From JAAFHB01 sp038240855 (GTDB lineage Bacteria > Bacteroidota > Bacteroidia > Bacteroidales > Prolixibacteraceae): a stretch of DNA of 20,988 bases. The notes under the pieces are model-generated. The model ran no database searches. It was not told the origin of the DNA and saw only the letters and a program-made list of their open reading frames with translations. The translations under genes were made by a program, and so were the position numbers. Of the stretch, positions 13,174 through 20,988 are shown one piece after another. Location: the NCBI GenBank assembly GCA_038240855.1, contig JBBRGI010000025.1, positions 1-20,988 on the forward strand. Reading direction: 5' to 3'. Each line of letters opens with the position of its first letter. Within the stretch, counting starts at the first letter, position 1.

Positions 13174-15897
13174 TTATATGTCCGATCCTCTGCCAGAGGT
13201 AAAAATCATAGAGAACAATTCGCTATTAAGTTTTTTATCTTCTATTAAGTCTTCAAGTTTAAGATGCATTCTGTACCGCCAGTAATGCCGGGCAATGGCA
13301 GGTACATTAATTCGTTCCCCCTCGATATTATCCCATCTGAGTCGGCCATTCATTGCCAGCAGGTCCTGTATCGGGAAAATAGCCCACATTGCGGGAGAGG
13401 CGAGATGCATATTCAGGATATCGTGGGCAATCCCGGGTTCCATAGAAAGAGGAAATTCCACGTTATAACCCATAACCAGTCGGAAAAATCTTTCGCTGTG
13501 TAAGCGATCTTCCTCCCACCAGCCACGCAGCGTTGACATATCGTGGGTCGAGGTGGAACAAACCGACAAATACGGTGCGTCGGCAGGATGTGCAAACTCC
13601 ACTTTCGGATTTTTAGGTAACCGAAGTATTTCGAGACTTAAAATACCGAGGTCGTGCATTACTTTCGGAACACAATCGGGCACCATTCCCAAATCTTCGC
13701 CACAAATAAGCATATCGGATGCAGCTATAACCGGAGGCAAAGTCTGTAATGCTCTTTGTTTCCAAAACTCTTCATGTCGCTGATAGAAAAAATCGATATA
13801 CAAATCATCAAGCGCATATCGTACTTCATGCGGCAAATTAAGGTATGAATTGGTATTTTGAAAAGCAACCCGGGGGTGAAATAAAGAAGGATGCTTCGGA
13901 TCGCGAAGGAAAATTACCTCGGCAATTAGAGAGCAAAGACCATCACGGATTCGTGTCTCCCTGCCCGTAAGTTCTTCACCTCTGGCATTTGAATCAAAAT
14001 AATCCCAAACTTTTCGCTGGGTATCAAACGCCGGTTTTAAATTATATTTGCCCTGATCATACTCGGTCAGGTATTTTAGTTTTACCTCTTCGGTCTCCTC
14101 GCCAAACAATTCCCTTAAAAAATAGTCGCGGATATACGGTTTGGTATACCGGTCTACACTAAAATTAATGCCATTATCGATGATCTCATCACTGTTATAG
14201 GGCAAAGCAGGGCTGAAATGTCCAAGAATTCCCTGAACCTGGTTCTGCGGAATTTCCCATATCCGGAAAAAGCCGATGATGTGATCGATGCGTATTGCAT
14301 CAAAATATTGCGACATATGCTTCAGACGTTTATTCCACCACGAATAATTGTCCTTTGCCATCTCCTCCCAGTTATATGTTGGGAAACCCCAGTTTTGTCC
14401 AAGATCGGCGAAATCATCGGGTGGGGCACCTGCCTGTTGATCAAAATGAAAATGCCCGGGGTAACTCCATGCTTCAACGCTATCGCGACTAATACCGATC
14501 GGCAAATCGCCCTTTAATACAATACCGTTTTGACGTGCATATTCGGCGGCATCAAATAGCTGTTTATGAGCATGATATTGAATAAAGTAATGAACCGCTA
14601 TGTCTGCATAATGATTAGTTTCGGGAGAGCATAAGTTGTGGATCAGTTGACTATTATATTCCTGGTATTCAGGCCATATTCTGAAATTGGCAGTCTTATT
14701 TTTGTCGCGTAAATAACAAAAAACAGCATACGGTTCCAGCCACTCCTTGTTTTCGGCAAAGAATTTCAAATAAAGAGAATCTTTCAAAAAAAGTTCCCGC
14801 TGCTGATCAAATATAAGTTTAAAAAACTTCGACTTAATTTTATGAACCTCATCATAATGAACTGTTTCAAGTGCATTAAAGCCTGCCATAGCCTTGGCAA
14901 ATCCGATCATCAGACTCTCATCTTCGAGGACTCCTATCTTATTAATGTTCAGATAGACAGGATGAAGTGCCATGGCTGATACTGATTTATAAGGATAGGT
15001 ATCGATCCAGGTATGTGTGGCTACAGTTTCATTAAGTGGCAGTAGTTGTATCAGTTTTAATCCCGTAAGTTTTGCCCAGTCAACTAATTTTTTGAGATCC
15101 GGAAACTCTCCAATTCCACCACTTTTATCAGTTCGTAACGAAAAAACAGGAACAGCGACTCCTGCTCCCCTCCAGTTACTAACCGGGAAACGAAAACTTT
15201 CGTCGGTATGAATCTTAACACTTTTCGGTTCCCGGCAAACAAAATCCCTGATCATCCGGTTACTCCCCTGTTCCCAGATTACCACCTGCTTTTTAACCGT
15301 GTTATAGATCACGTATTTGAACTGAAAAGGGAATTTAAGTTTGTCAGCATCAATATCGATGCGCCATAACGGGAATAGGACATCATCCAAAAGAAGTGTA
15401 TCCTCCTCCATCCAAGTACCAAGTACCGGCAGATTTCCCAGGATCCCTACCTTACAATCGGGACTGACCCGGGGAACATGAATCTGAATCCTTAAAGTTT
15501 TATTATACTGATGGTCATCCCTGACATCCCCGTTTTGAGTTTTGCGGCGCAATAACACTTTTATGAAGGCCGAAGAATGTAAAACGGTGTCGGCTTCGCG
15601 GGGTGCACTCCAAAAATCGCGGCATCGCATTTCATCAAAATCCTTTTCACCGATATCGAGCAATCGGTTTTTACCTCCTTCCCAAATCGAATTTCCTTCT
15701 TCATCCTTTATCAGGTATTTGTACCCGAACCTTAACACAGATGAAACCTCACATTCTGCTTCCCATTCACCCGGCACAAAGGAGTGCATCGGCAAAGCGC
15801 GGGAAATATCCCAACCGCCTAATTCTTTGGCAGATCCTGAAACAAATAGTGCCTGCCCCCAGAGTGTCTGAAAATCAACTTTAAATGACAGTTTCAT
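13174..15897 (-). CDS. malQ: 4-alpha-glucanotransferase (GH77, amylomaltase/DPE2-like) with two CBM20 domains
   Basis: The 907-residue enzyme has two N-terminal starch-binding CBM20 modules (about 1-100 with FVSGSAKELGGWD, and about 135-240 with GILGNLPVLGTW), then a GH77 domain from about 265. The catalytic residues are visible: nucleophile D538 (RIDHIIGF), acid/base E734 (GEDLG) and D786 (STHDMSTL). It transfers glucan segments between maltooligosaccharides or onto glycogen, in the cytoplasm. The dual-CBM20 layout is that of plant DPE2 and Bacteroidota MalQ, longer than the 500-700 residues of the E. coli and Thermus types. The frame is open to 15978, but I start at 15897: an AGGAGG lies five bases before that ATG and the CBM20 begins at once. 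No other glycogen or starch genes are in the window, and it is divergent from the MATE gene. Confidence 0.95.
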   Translation of the reverse strand: MKLSFKVDFQTLWGQALFVSGSAKELGGWDISRALPMHSFVPGEWEAECEVSSVLRFGYKYLIKDEEGNSIWEGGKNRLLDIGEKDFDEMRCRDFWSAPREADTVLHSSAFIKVLLRRKTQNGDVRDDHQYNKTLRIQIHVPRVSPDCKVGILGNLPVLGTWMEEDTLLLDDVLFPLWRIDIDADKLKFPFQFKYVIYNTVKKQVVIWEQGSNRMIRDFVCREPKSVKIHTDESFRFPVSNWRGAGVAVPVFSLRTDKSGGIGEFPDLKKLVDWAKLTGLKLIQLLPLNETVATHTWIDTYPYKSVSAMALHPVYLNINKIGVLEDESLMIGFAKAMAGFNALETVHYDEVHKIKSKFFKLIFDQQRELFLKDSLYLKFFAENKEWLEPYAVFCYLRDKNKTANFRIWPEYQEYNSQLIHNLCSPETNHYADIAVHYFIQYHAHKQLFDAAEYARQNGIVLKGDLPIGISRDSVEAWSYPGHFHFDQQAGAPPDDFADLGQNWGFPTYNWEEMAKDNYSWWNKRLKHMSQYFDAIRIDHIIGFFRIWEIPQNQVQGILGHFSPALPYNSDEIIDNGINFSVDRYTKPYIRDYFLRELFGEETEEVKLKYLTEYDQGKYNLKPAFDTQRKVWDYFDSNARGEELTGRETRIRDGLCSLIAEVIFLRDPKHPSLFHPRVAFQNTNSYLNLPHEVRYALDDLYIDFFYQRHEEFWKQRALQTLPPVIAASDMLICGEDLGMVPDCVPKVMHDLGILSLEILRLPKNPKVEFAHPADAPYLSVCSTSTHDMSTLRGWWEEDRLHSERFFRLVMGYNVEFPLSMEPGIAHDILNMHLASPAMWAIFPIQDLLAMNGRLRWDNIEGERINVPAIARHYWRYRMHLKLEDLIEDKKLNSELFSMIFTSGRGSDI

Positions 15898-15902
15898 TGT
15901 TC

Positions 15903-15908
15903 CTCCTT
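15903..15908 (-). promoter_or_regulatory. Shine-Dalgarno site of malQ
   Basis: On the minus strand AGGAGG precedes the ATG at 15897 by five bases. It fixes the start and is notable because other genes in the window lack such a site. Confidence 0.7.
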
Positions 15909-16057
15909 TCTGAAGCCGGAAGACTTCATTTTTAACGGTTAAGATAATGTGTTTCTTAATACTTAAACGAATAATCAAACAAAAAGTTATTCTCTCACTG
16001 GTAAACCTTGTTGAAGGATGACTGTTATAGTAATAATGAATATATTTTGTATATAAA

Positions 16058-17437
16058 ATGCATAAAGCAATTGATTTTACGTCTTCTCATATCCCATCCC
16101 TTATACGCAAGTTAGCGGTTCCCGCAAGTGTTGGTTTCATTTTTAATACCTTATTTAACGTTGTAGACACTTATTATGGCGGTCAGATATCGACTTCAGC
16201 GCTTGCAGCAATGTCGCTGACTTTCCCTGTTTTTTTTATTATTTTATCCATGGGCATAGGTATGGGCACCGGTACCACCGCCCTGGTTTCACAATCGATA
16301 GGTGCAGGCCGGAACGAAGAGGCAGACAAATATGGTTTTCAGGCCATTTCCTTTTCCGTCATAAATTCGGTAATACTGACTATTATCGGATTGTATATGG
16401 CCCCTACCCTATTCAGAATTTTAGGGGCAGAAGATGATTATCTTTATCTTGCCATACAATACATGAATATTATCCTGCTGGGCACATTTTTTTTTCTGAT
16501 GAACAGCATTCTTAATTCATTGCTCACCGCCCGCGGCGATACAAAAACATACCGTAATTATTTAATTGTCGGATTCTTTTTGAACGTCATCCTTGACCCC
16601 TGGTTCATGTATGGAGGAATAGGAATTCCGGCAATGGGATTACGCGGAATTGCCTTGTCGACAATACTAATTCAGATTATTGGAACAATCTATATGATTA
16701 CCATTACCCGCAGGCAACTAATTTTTCAGCATGCCCGGTTCAGCGATTTTGTCCCGGACCGTAAATATTTCAAAGATTTGTTTGGCCAGGGATTCCCGGC
16801 AAGCTTAAATATGCTGACGGTAGCAATCGGAATTTTTGTGATAACTTATTTTGCAAGCCAGTTTGGTAAGGAAGCAATAGCGGCCTATGGAATTGCCACC
16901 AGGATTGAGCAGCTTGCACTTTTACCCACAATAGGTCTCAACATTGCGGCGCTAACCTTAGCCGGTCAAAACATGGGGGCGGATCTCCCGCAACGGGTTT
17001 ATGAATCTTGGAAGTTGAATATCCGGTATGGATTAGTGATTATTTCTATCGGTGTTCTGTGTGTTTCGTTGTTTGCGGGTTATTTGATGCAGGCTTTTAC
17101 CGCTGACCTTCATGTAATAGGGATTGGTACCGAATATTTACGTATTGCCGCACTTTTTTTCTTTGCCTATGTCTTCCTTAATATATCGGTCGCAACATTA
17201 CAAGGGATGAAGAAACCGTTTTATGCCATTTATGTTGGTACATACCGCCAGTTTTTGATGCCCCTTCCCCTGTTTCTGTTATTTGCAATTTACCTCGGGT
17301 GGGGCACCAAAGGAATCTGGTGGGGCATTTTTATAGCCAACTGGAGCGCCGCAATTTTTACTTTTTTTTATACTCGGCATCAAATCCGGAAGCTATTGCC
17401 GGATACACGCGCATTCAAAATGAAAACACAAATTTAA
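16058..17437 (+). CDS. MATE family efflux transporter
   Basis: The 459-residue inner-membrane protein has about 12 hydrophobic segments in two homologous halves. Family features are PASVGFIFNTLFNVVDTYYGG near the N-terminus (membrane helix 1), GMGTGTTALVSQSIGAG in the first half and PTIGLNIAALTLAGQNMGA in the second. MATE pumps export drugs, metabolites or cationic dyes, driven by Na+ or H+. It resembles the DinF/NorM-like branch; the substrate cannot be told. The 160-bp gap to malQ must hold both promoters; TATATTTTG at 16040-16048 is one base too long for a consensus -7 box. The short DUF4395-like frame follows 11 bases after its stop. Confidence 0.93.
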   Translation: MHKAIDFTSSHIPSLIRKLAVPASVGFIFNTLFNVVDTYYGGQISTSALAAMSLTFPVFFIILSMGIGMGTGTTALVSQSIGAGRNEEADKYGFQAISFSVINSVILTIIGLYMAPTLFRILGAEDDYLYLAIQYMNIILLGTFFFLMNSILNSLLTARGDTKTYRNYLIVGFFLNVILDPWFMYGGIGIPAMGLRGIALSTILIQIIGTIYMITITRRQLIFQHARFSDFVPDRKYFKDLFGQGFPASLNMLTVAIGIFVITYFASQFGKEAIAAYGIATRIEQLALLPTIGLNIAALTLAGQNMGADLPQRVYESWKLNIRYGLVIISIGVLCVSLFAGYLMQAFTADLHVIGIGTEYLRIAALFFFAYVFLNISVATLQGMKKPFYAIYVGTYRQFLMPLPLFLLFAIYLGWGTKGIWWGIFIANWSAAIFTFFYTRHQIRKLLPDTRAFKMKTQI

Positions 17438-17448
17438 AAATAAGAAAA

Positions 17449-17592
17449 ATGAATATATTATGTCCTGTCTCGCACGAAAAAACCAATGAAAAAATCGTCC
17501 GGTATATTGCCCTGGTCACATTTCTGATCGCACTGGTGTATATTTACAACCCAAATAGTTGGATCATTCTCCCCTATTTTAGCAAGCGGTGA
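17449..17592 (+). pseudogene. DUF4395-like fragment, N-terminal 47 residues
   Basis: The frame starts MNILCPVSHEKTNEK, has one hydrophobic segment (YIALVTFLIALVYIY), and stops at 17590-17592. The opening CPVS.EK..E followed by a membrane helix is how DUF4395 membrane proteins begin, but those are about 130-150 residues and continue with further helices. Nothing recognisable follows in any frame before the glnS stop at 17616. The gene therefore looks 3'-deleted, with the deletion ending against glnS. It could instead be a genuine small single-span membrane protein cotranscribed with the MATE gene 11 bp upstream. Confidence 0.5.
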
Positions 17593-17615
17593 TGAATATC
17601 CCCAATTAACTACGC

Positions 17616-19310
17616 CTATTTTTTGTACCCGTCCTTCAACGAAACAGTCCGGTTAAAAACTAACTTTTCAGACGTAGTATCCGGATCGATATTAAAATAA
17701 CCCAGTCGTTCGAACTGAAAGTTATCCAGCGGTTTTGCATTTTTGACGGACGGTTCAACATAACAACCGGTTAACACTTTCAGAGAGTCGGGATTGAGAA
17801 ATTCCAGCAGATCCTTCTCTTTGTGCCCTGCCGGATCGGGATCGGTAAAAAGCCGGTCATACAACCGGACTTCCGCCTGAAGGGCCTGTCCAACAGACAA
17901 CCAATGAAGAGTAGCCTTAACTTTTCTGCCGTCAGCAGCATTCCCGCCCTTGGTATCGGGATCGTAAGTACAATGCAATTCAGTAATTTCACCTTGTTCG
18001 TTTTTAATTACGCCGGTACATTTTATAAAATACGAATAGCGCAAGCGTACTTCGCGACCCGGTGAAAGCCTGTAAAATTTATTGGTCGGATTTTCCATAA
18101 AATCCTCACGTTCAATATACAACTCGCGTGAAAAAGGGACTTTTCGTTTACCCATTTTCTCGTCTTCCGGGTTATTTATTGCATCCAGCTCCTCAACCAC
18201 TCCTTCCGGATAATTGGTAATTACGATTTTAAGCGGATCAATCACCCCCATCACGCGTTGTGCCCTTTTATTCAGATCCTCACGAATGCAATACTCAAGT
18301 ACTGCCACATCAGTGACACCATCGACTTTTGTAACACCTACCATATCGGAGAAAGCCCGCATCGATTCGGGTGTATATCCGCGCCGGCGCAAACCACAGA
18401 TCGTAGGCAGCCTGGGATCATCCCATCCTTTGACAAAACCCTCTTTTACAAGTTGCAAAAGCCGGCGTTTCGACATCACGGTATAGCTCACATTGAGACG
18501 TGAAAACTCAATCTGCCTGGGCCGGTAATCGCTGTTTTTCAACTGATCGATAAACCAATCGTACAGCGGGCGATGAACCTCGAATTCGAGTGTGCAGATT
18601 GAATTCGTAATTCCTTCCCAATAATCGCACTGCCCATGGGCATAATCGTACATGGGGTAAATGCACCACTTATCACCCGTGCGGTGGTGAGGCTGTTTTA
18701 ATATCCTGTACATTAACGGATCGCGCATATGCATATTGGGCGACGACATATCGATTTTCGCCCGCAACACACAATCTCCCTCGCTGAAAAAACCCGCTTT
18801 CATTTTTGTGAAAAGCTCAATATTTTCTTCAGGTGAAGTATTCCGGTAGGGACTATCGACTCCGGGACGGGTTGGCACTCCTTTTTGTTCGCTGATGACC
18901 TCCTGTGTTTGAAAATCAACATACGCCTTCCCTGCCCTGATCAGGTCAACAGCAAAATCATAAAGCCTGTCGAAATAATCTGATGCATAATACAGCCGGT
19001 CATCCCAGTCGAATCCAAGCCAGCGGACATCCTCCATGATTGAATCGACGTATTCGGTTTCCTCCTTAGTGGGATTGGTATCATCAAACCGGAGATTGGT
19101 TAATCCTCCGAACTTCTGTGCTGTTCCAAAATTGAGGCAGATTGACTTTGCATGACCAATATGCAGGTAACCATTTGGTTCAGGAGGGAACCTCGTGTGA
19201 ACCAGGCCACCGTTTTTCCCTTCAGCCAGGTCATCAGCGATTTGCTGCTGAATAAAATTTTTAGGAAGCTTATCCTTCTGATCCATGCCAATGTTGTCTG
19301 TTTCTGCCAT
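17616..19310 (-). CDS. glnS: Glutaminyl-tRNA synthetase
   Basis: The 564-residue class I synthetase charges tRNA-Gln with glutamine in the cytosol. The HIGH motif is at residues 50-53 (GYLHIGHAKS) and the KMSKS-type motif is MSKR at 279-282 (SYTVMSKRRL). FPPEPNG before HIGH, and the GlnRS-type C-terminal beta-barrel anticodon domain (KRKVPFSRELYIEREDF, then SPGREVRLRYSYFIKC) separate it from GluRS. Length matches bacterial GlnRS (about 550). Bacteroidota generally charge glutamine directly with this enzyme. ATG at 19310 is preferred; M9 at 19286 is an alternative. It is divergent from folB with 140 bp between. Confidence 0.97.
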   Translation of the reverse strand: MAETDNIGMDQKDKLPKNFIQQQIADDLAEGKNGGLVHTRFPPEPNGYLHIGHAKSICLNFGTAQKFGGLTNLRFDDTNPTKEETEYVDSIMEDVRWLGFDWDDRLYYASDYFDRLYDFAVDLIRAGKAYVDFQTQEVISEQKGVPTRPGVDSPYRNTSPEENIELFTKMKAGFFSEGDCVLRAKIDMSSPNMHMRDPLMYRILKQPHHRTGDKWCIYPMYDYAHGQCDYWEGITNSICTLEFEVHRPLYDWFIDQLKNSDYRPRQIEFSRLNVSYTVMSKRRLLQLVKEGFVKGWDDPRLPTICGLRRRGYTPESMRAFSDMVGVTKVDGVTDVAVLEYCIREDLNKRAQRVMGVIDPLKIVITNYPEGVVEELDAINNPEDEKMGKRKVPFSRELYIEREDFMENPTNKFYRLSPGREVRLRYSYFIKCTGVIKNEQGEITELHCTYDPDTKGGNAADGRKVKATLHWLSVGQALQAEVRLYDRLFTDPDPAGHKEKDLLEFLNPDSLKVLTGCYVEPSVKNAKPLDNFQFERLGYFNIDPDTTSEKLVFNRTVSLKDGYKK

Positions 19311-19414
19311 AACAATTTAATTTTCTTGTTCCTGAAAAATTTCTTTGTAAAAGTAATAAGAGTTAAACAAAACAAGATATAGTTTCAAAAGTTAAATGAG
19401 ATTTAAAAATAGAT

Positions 19415-19422
19415 TAATTTTG
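19415..19422 (+). promoter_or_regulatory. -7 promoter box of folB
   Basis: TAATTTTG fits TAnnTTTG and lies 28 bp before the ATG at 19451, in the glnS-folB divergent gap. No clear -33 box. Confidence 0.45.
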
Positions 19423-19450
19423 AACTCTGATAAATGAAATTGGATTCAGT

Positions 19451-19801
19451 ATGGGAGTTATTGAAATAGAAGGGATGGAGTTTTATGCTTATCACGGCCA
19501 CTTCCCGGCGGAGCAGCTTGTGGGCAATCGTTTTATTGTTGAGTTGACTTTATTCACCGATTGTTCAAAGGCTGCCAAAAGCGATGATCTGAATGATGCA
19601 TTGAATTACCAGTCGGCCTACCAGGTTGTCCGGGATGAGATGCAAATCACCTCGCGATTACTGGAGCATGTAGCTGCACGAATACTTAATCGTCTTTATG
19701 TTAATTTCCTCTCTTTGGAAAAAGCCAGGGTAAAGGTCTCGAAGTTGAATCCCCCCATGGGCGGGCAGATCGGGAAGGTTAGTGTAACACTTGAGAGATA
19801 A
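19451..19801 (+). CDS. folB: Dihydroneopterin aldolase
   Basis: The 116-residue enzyme converts 7,8-dihydroneopterin to 6-hydroxymethyl-dihydropterin and glycolaldehyde in folate synthesis. Family features are FYAYHGHFPAEQ (active-site residues near 14-21), the LNYQSAYQVV segment, LLEHVAARI with the pterin-binding glutamate region, and the catalytic lysine K98 in KLNPPMGG. Length is normal (115-125). It stands alone with its own promoter box; no other folate gene is adjacent. Confidence 0.95.
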   Translation: MGVIEIEGMEFYAYHGHFPAEQLVGNRFIVELTLFTDCSKAAKSDDLNDALNYQSAYQVVRDEMQITSRLLEHVAARILNRLYVNFLSLEKARVKVSKLNPPMGGQIGKVSVTLER

Positions 19802-19828
19802 ACCTGGTTCGAAAAAAGTGAAAAATAA

Positions 19829-19857
19829 TTTTGCGCAGTGATGGACAGCGCGCAAAA
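19829..19857. other. Inverted repeat downstream of folB
   Basis: TTTTGCGC (19829-19836) pairs with GCGCAAAA (19850-19857) around a 13-base loop. It lies 28 bases past the folB stop. No T run follows on the plus strand, so it is not a standard terminator; it could stabilise the folB message or bind a protein. Apart from this hairpin and the tRNA promoter I see nothing in 19802-20018. Confidence 0.4.
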
Positions 19858-19973
19858 AATTAAATATCAGACAATAAAACAATTTTATTCCGACACTTTG
19901 GGATGGCTTCTTTGAGCGAAATAAGCTACTTCGAAATGGGTTTAAAGTTGATCCGACCAAATTTGTAAAACGG

Positions 19974-20005
19974 TTGCAGAAAAAACGGATTTTTAATTAT
20001 CTTTG
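19974..20005 (+). promoter_or_regulatory. Promoter of tRNA-Cys
   Basis: TTG at 19974-19976 and TATCTTTG at 19998-20005 are 21 bp apart, a good Bacteroidota -33/-7 pair. The -7 box is followed by CACCC, as at the tRNA-fMet promoter, and the tRNA begins 13 bases later. Confidence 0.75.
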
Positions 20006-20018
20006 CACCCACATTTCG

Positions 20019-20089
20019 GGTCGGTTGGCCGAGTGGCTAGGCAGCGGTCTGCAAAACCGCGTACGGCGGTTCGAATCCGCCATCGACCT
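20019..20089 (+). tRNA. tRNA-Cys (GCA anticodon)
   Basis: A 71-base tRNA fold: acceptor GGTCGGT/ATCGACC, D arm GCCGAGTGGCTAGGC, anticodon loop TCTGCAAAA with GCA, T arm GGCGG-TTCGAAT-CCGCC, and discriminator T, which is an identity base for cysteine tRNAs. CCA is not encoded. It has a promoter and a terminator and is the likely integration target of the damaged integrase downstream. Confidence 0.95.
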
Positions 20090-20123
20090 CAATAAGTTAA
20101 TTTAACGAAATGTTTTAACACTT

Positions 20124-20155
20124 AAAACCCTTGATTTTCAGGGGTTTTTCTTTTT
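20124..20155 (+). terminator. Rho-independent terminator of tRNA-Cys
   Basis: AAAACCCTTG (20124-20133) pairs with CAGGGGTTTT (20139-20148, one G-T pair), followed by TTCTTTTT. It starts 34 bases past the tRNA. Confidence 0.85.
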
Positions 20156-20264
20156 AGGTATTCCAAATAGTAAAAATAAGTATCATAAAAGTAAAGATAA
20201 ACCGCACCCCTGACCGCACCTATTTATAATTGTTGAACATTGCCGTATCTTAAAAATTGACCTT

Positions 20265-20893
20265 ATGGCAACGATTAACCCGGTTTAAGACTGAGACGGC
20301 TAAGATATTCGATCACTTAAACTATCAGCAGGAATTTATAACCAACGAAATTTTAAAGGCCGAATATGACAAGATCTTCAGGCAGGATGCACCTGAGAAG
20401 AAATCCAAAGAACCGGAGGCGTTAAACCTGAATACCTACATTGAAAAATTCATTCAGGATATTAAGTCCGGGAAACGAATAACCGAAAAATCAACTCGCT
20501 ATAAGGAAGGAACGATAAAAAACTATGTCGGTTTTCAAACTCAGTTCAATAACATTCAGTCAGAACACCAGAGGCAGTATAATTTTGATCAGATCACCAT
20601 TGACTTTTACGATAAATACGTTGCATTTTTCGATGCAAAGAACTATTCCCCCAATACCATTGGAAGGCACGTTAAGAACATGAAGGTAATTATCGGTGCC
20701 GCCAAAGAAGATGGACTAACACATAATCAGGACATTGAAAGAAAGAAATTCAAAGCGATCACGGTTGAGATAAATCCGGTTTACTTGACGGAAAAAGAAC
20801 TGCAAGAATTTTACATGCTTGATCTATCTGAATTTAAAACCCTTGACGTGGCGAGAGATATATTTTTAATAGATTGTTACACCCATGTTCTAG
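20265..20893 (+). pseudogene. Tyrosine site-specific integrase, damaged at both ends
   Basis: An ATG at 20265 opens MATINPV, a typical start for Bacteroidota integrases, but meets a TAA after seven codons. From about 20300 a different frame carries the middle of the protein: KTETAKIFDHLNYQQE, then the phage_int_SAM-like core-binding domain (YIEKFIQDIKSGKR, GTIKNYVGFQTQF, NYSPNTIGRHVKNMKVII). Roughly 80 N-terminal codons (arm-binding domain) appear deleted, causing the frameshift. The catalytic domain begins (YLTEKELQEFYMLDL, ARDIFLIDCYT) and breaks at about 20883, before the first catalytic arginine, so no R-H-R-Y residue is present. The middle frame could be read from a TTG at 20257 to the TGA at 20902-20904 (215 residues) but could not recombine DNA. 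It sits 175 bp downstream of tRNA-Cys on the same strand, where an element integrated at the tRNA 3' end would place it. Confidence 0.82.
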
Positions 20894-20986
20894 CATCCTG
20901 GTGATTTTGAAGAGTTGAGAGATCATAAGCTTAATATTAAAAGTTGTACATGCATAATTACTGAATTAAATATTGATTACATTTGA
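20894..20986 (+). other. Open fragment after the integrase break, unrecognised
   Basis: Right after the integrase homology ends, a third frame stays open for 30 codons (HPGDFEELRDHKLN and so on) to a TGA at 20984-20986, with a TAG just ahead and no start codon. It may be the 3' end of another gene joined to the broken integrase by a deletion. It is short enough to be chance. Confidence 0.2.
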
Positions 20987-20988
20987 TT

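Overview
The window reads as a chromosomal segment of a Bacteroidota bacterium, probably of the Bacteroidales or a close order. Three things point there. Many genes are preceded by the Bacteroidota -7 box TAnnTTTG, sometimes with a TTTG-like -33 box 19-21 bp upstream. Clear Shine-Dalgarno sites are rare. The gene families (DUF4837 lipoprotein, GIN/DUF2807 lipoprotein, LytS/LytTR pair with a LiaF-like protein, DUF4395, CBM20-type MalQ) are typical of that phylum. The order-level placement is inference.

Layout. (1) 1-1642 is a decayed defence/toxin-antitoxin patch. It holds the 3' end of a type I restriction specificity gene (hsdS), a DUF4258 toxin-like gene broken by a one-base frameshift, an intact YgiT-type zinc-finger antitoxin-like gene, a second isolated hsdS 3' end, and a remnant of a HTH-Panacea (SocA-like) antitoxin truncated at both ends. 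(2) 1731-1803 is a minus-strand initiator tRNA-fMet with its own promoter and terminator; its 3' end faces the patch. (3) 2054-7232 is a plus-strand run of envelope and isoprenoid genes: M23 peptidase, dxr (MEP pathway), an RseP-like intramembrane protease, two tandem TatA proteins and a DUF4837 lipoprotein. (4) 7386-9334 holds a GIN-domain lipoprotein, facing a convergent TetR regulator and a DCC-family thiol protein. (5) 13051-9636 (minus) is a signalling operon: LiaF-like membrane protein, LytS-type histidine kinase, LytTR response regulator, then a second LytTR regulator with its own possible promoter. (6) 15897-13174 (minus) is a large 4-alpha-glucanotransferase with two N-terminal starch-binding modules, divergent from a MATE exporter followed by a short DUF4395-like remnant. 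(7) 17616-19310 (minus) is glnS, divergent from folB. (8) 20019-20089 is tRNA-Cys with promoter and terminator, followed downstream by a tyrosine integrase damaged at both ends.

The core (about 1.7-20.1 kb) is ordinary, well-kept chromosome. It is bracketed by two outward-facing tRNA genes, and accessory debris lies beyond the 3' end of each. The most unusual structure is at the left end: a toxin-antitoxin-like pair sitting between two copies of the same hsdS 3' tail (77 of 89 positions identical, no gaps). I found no CRISPR array, rRNA or intact mobile element, and no clearly new system.
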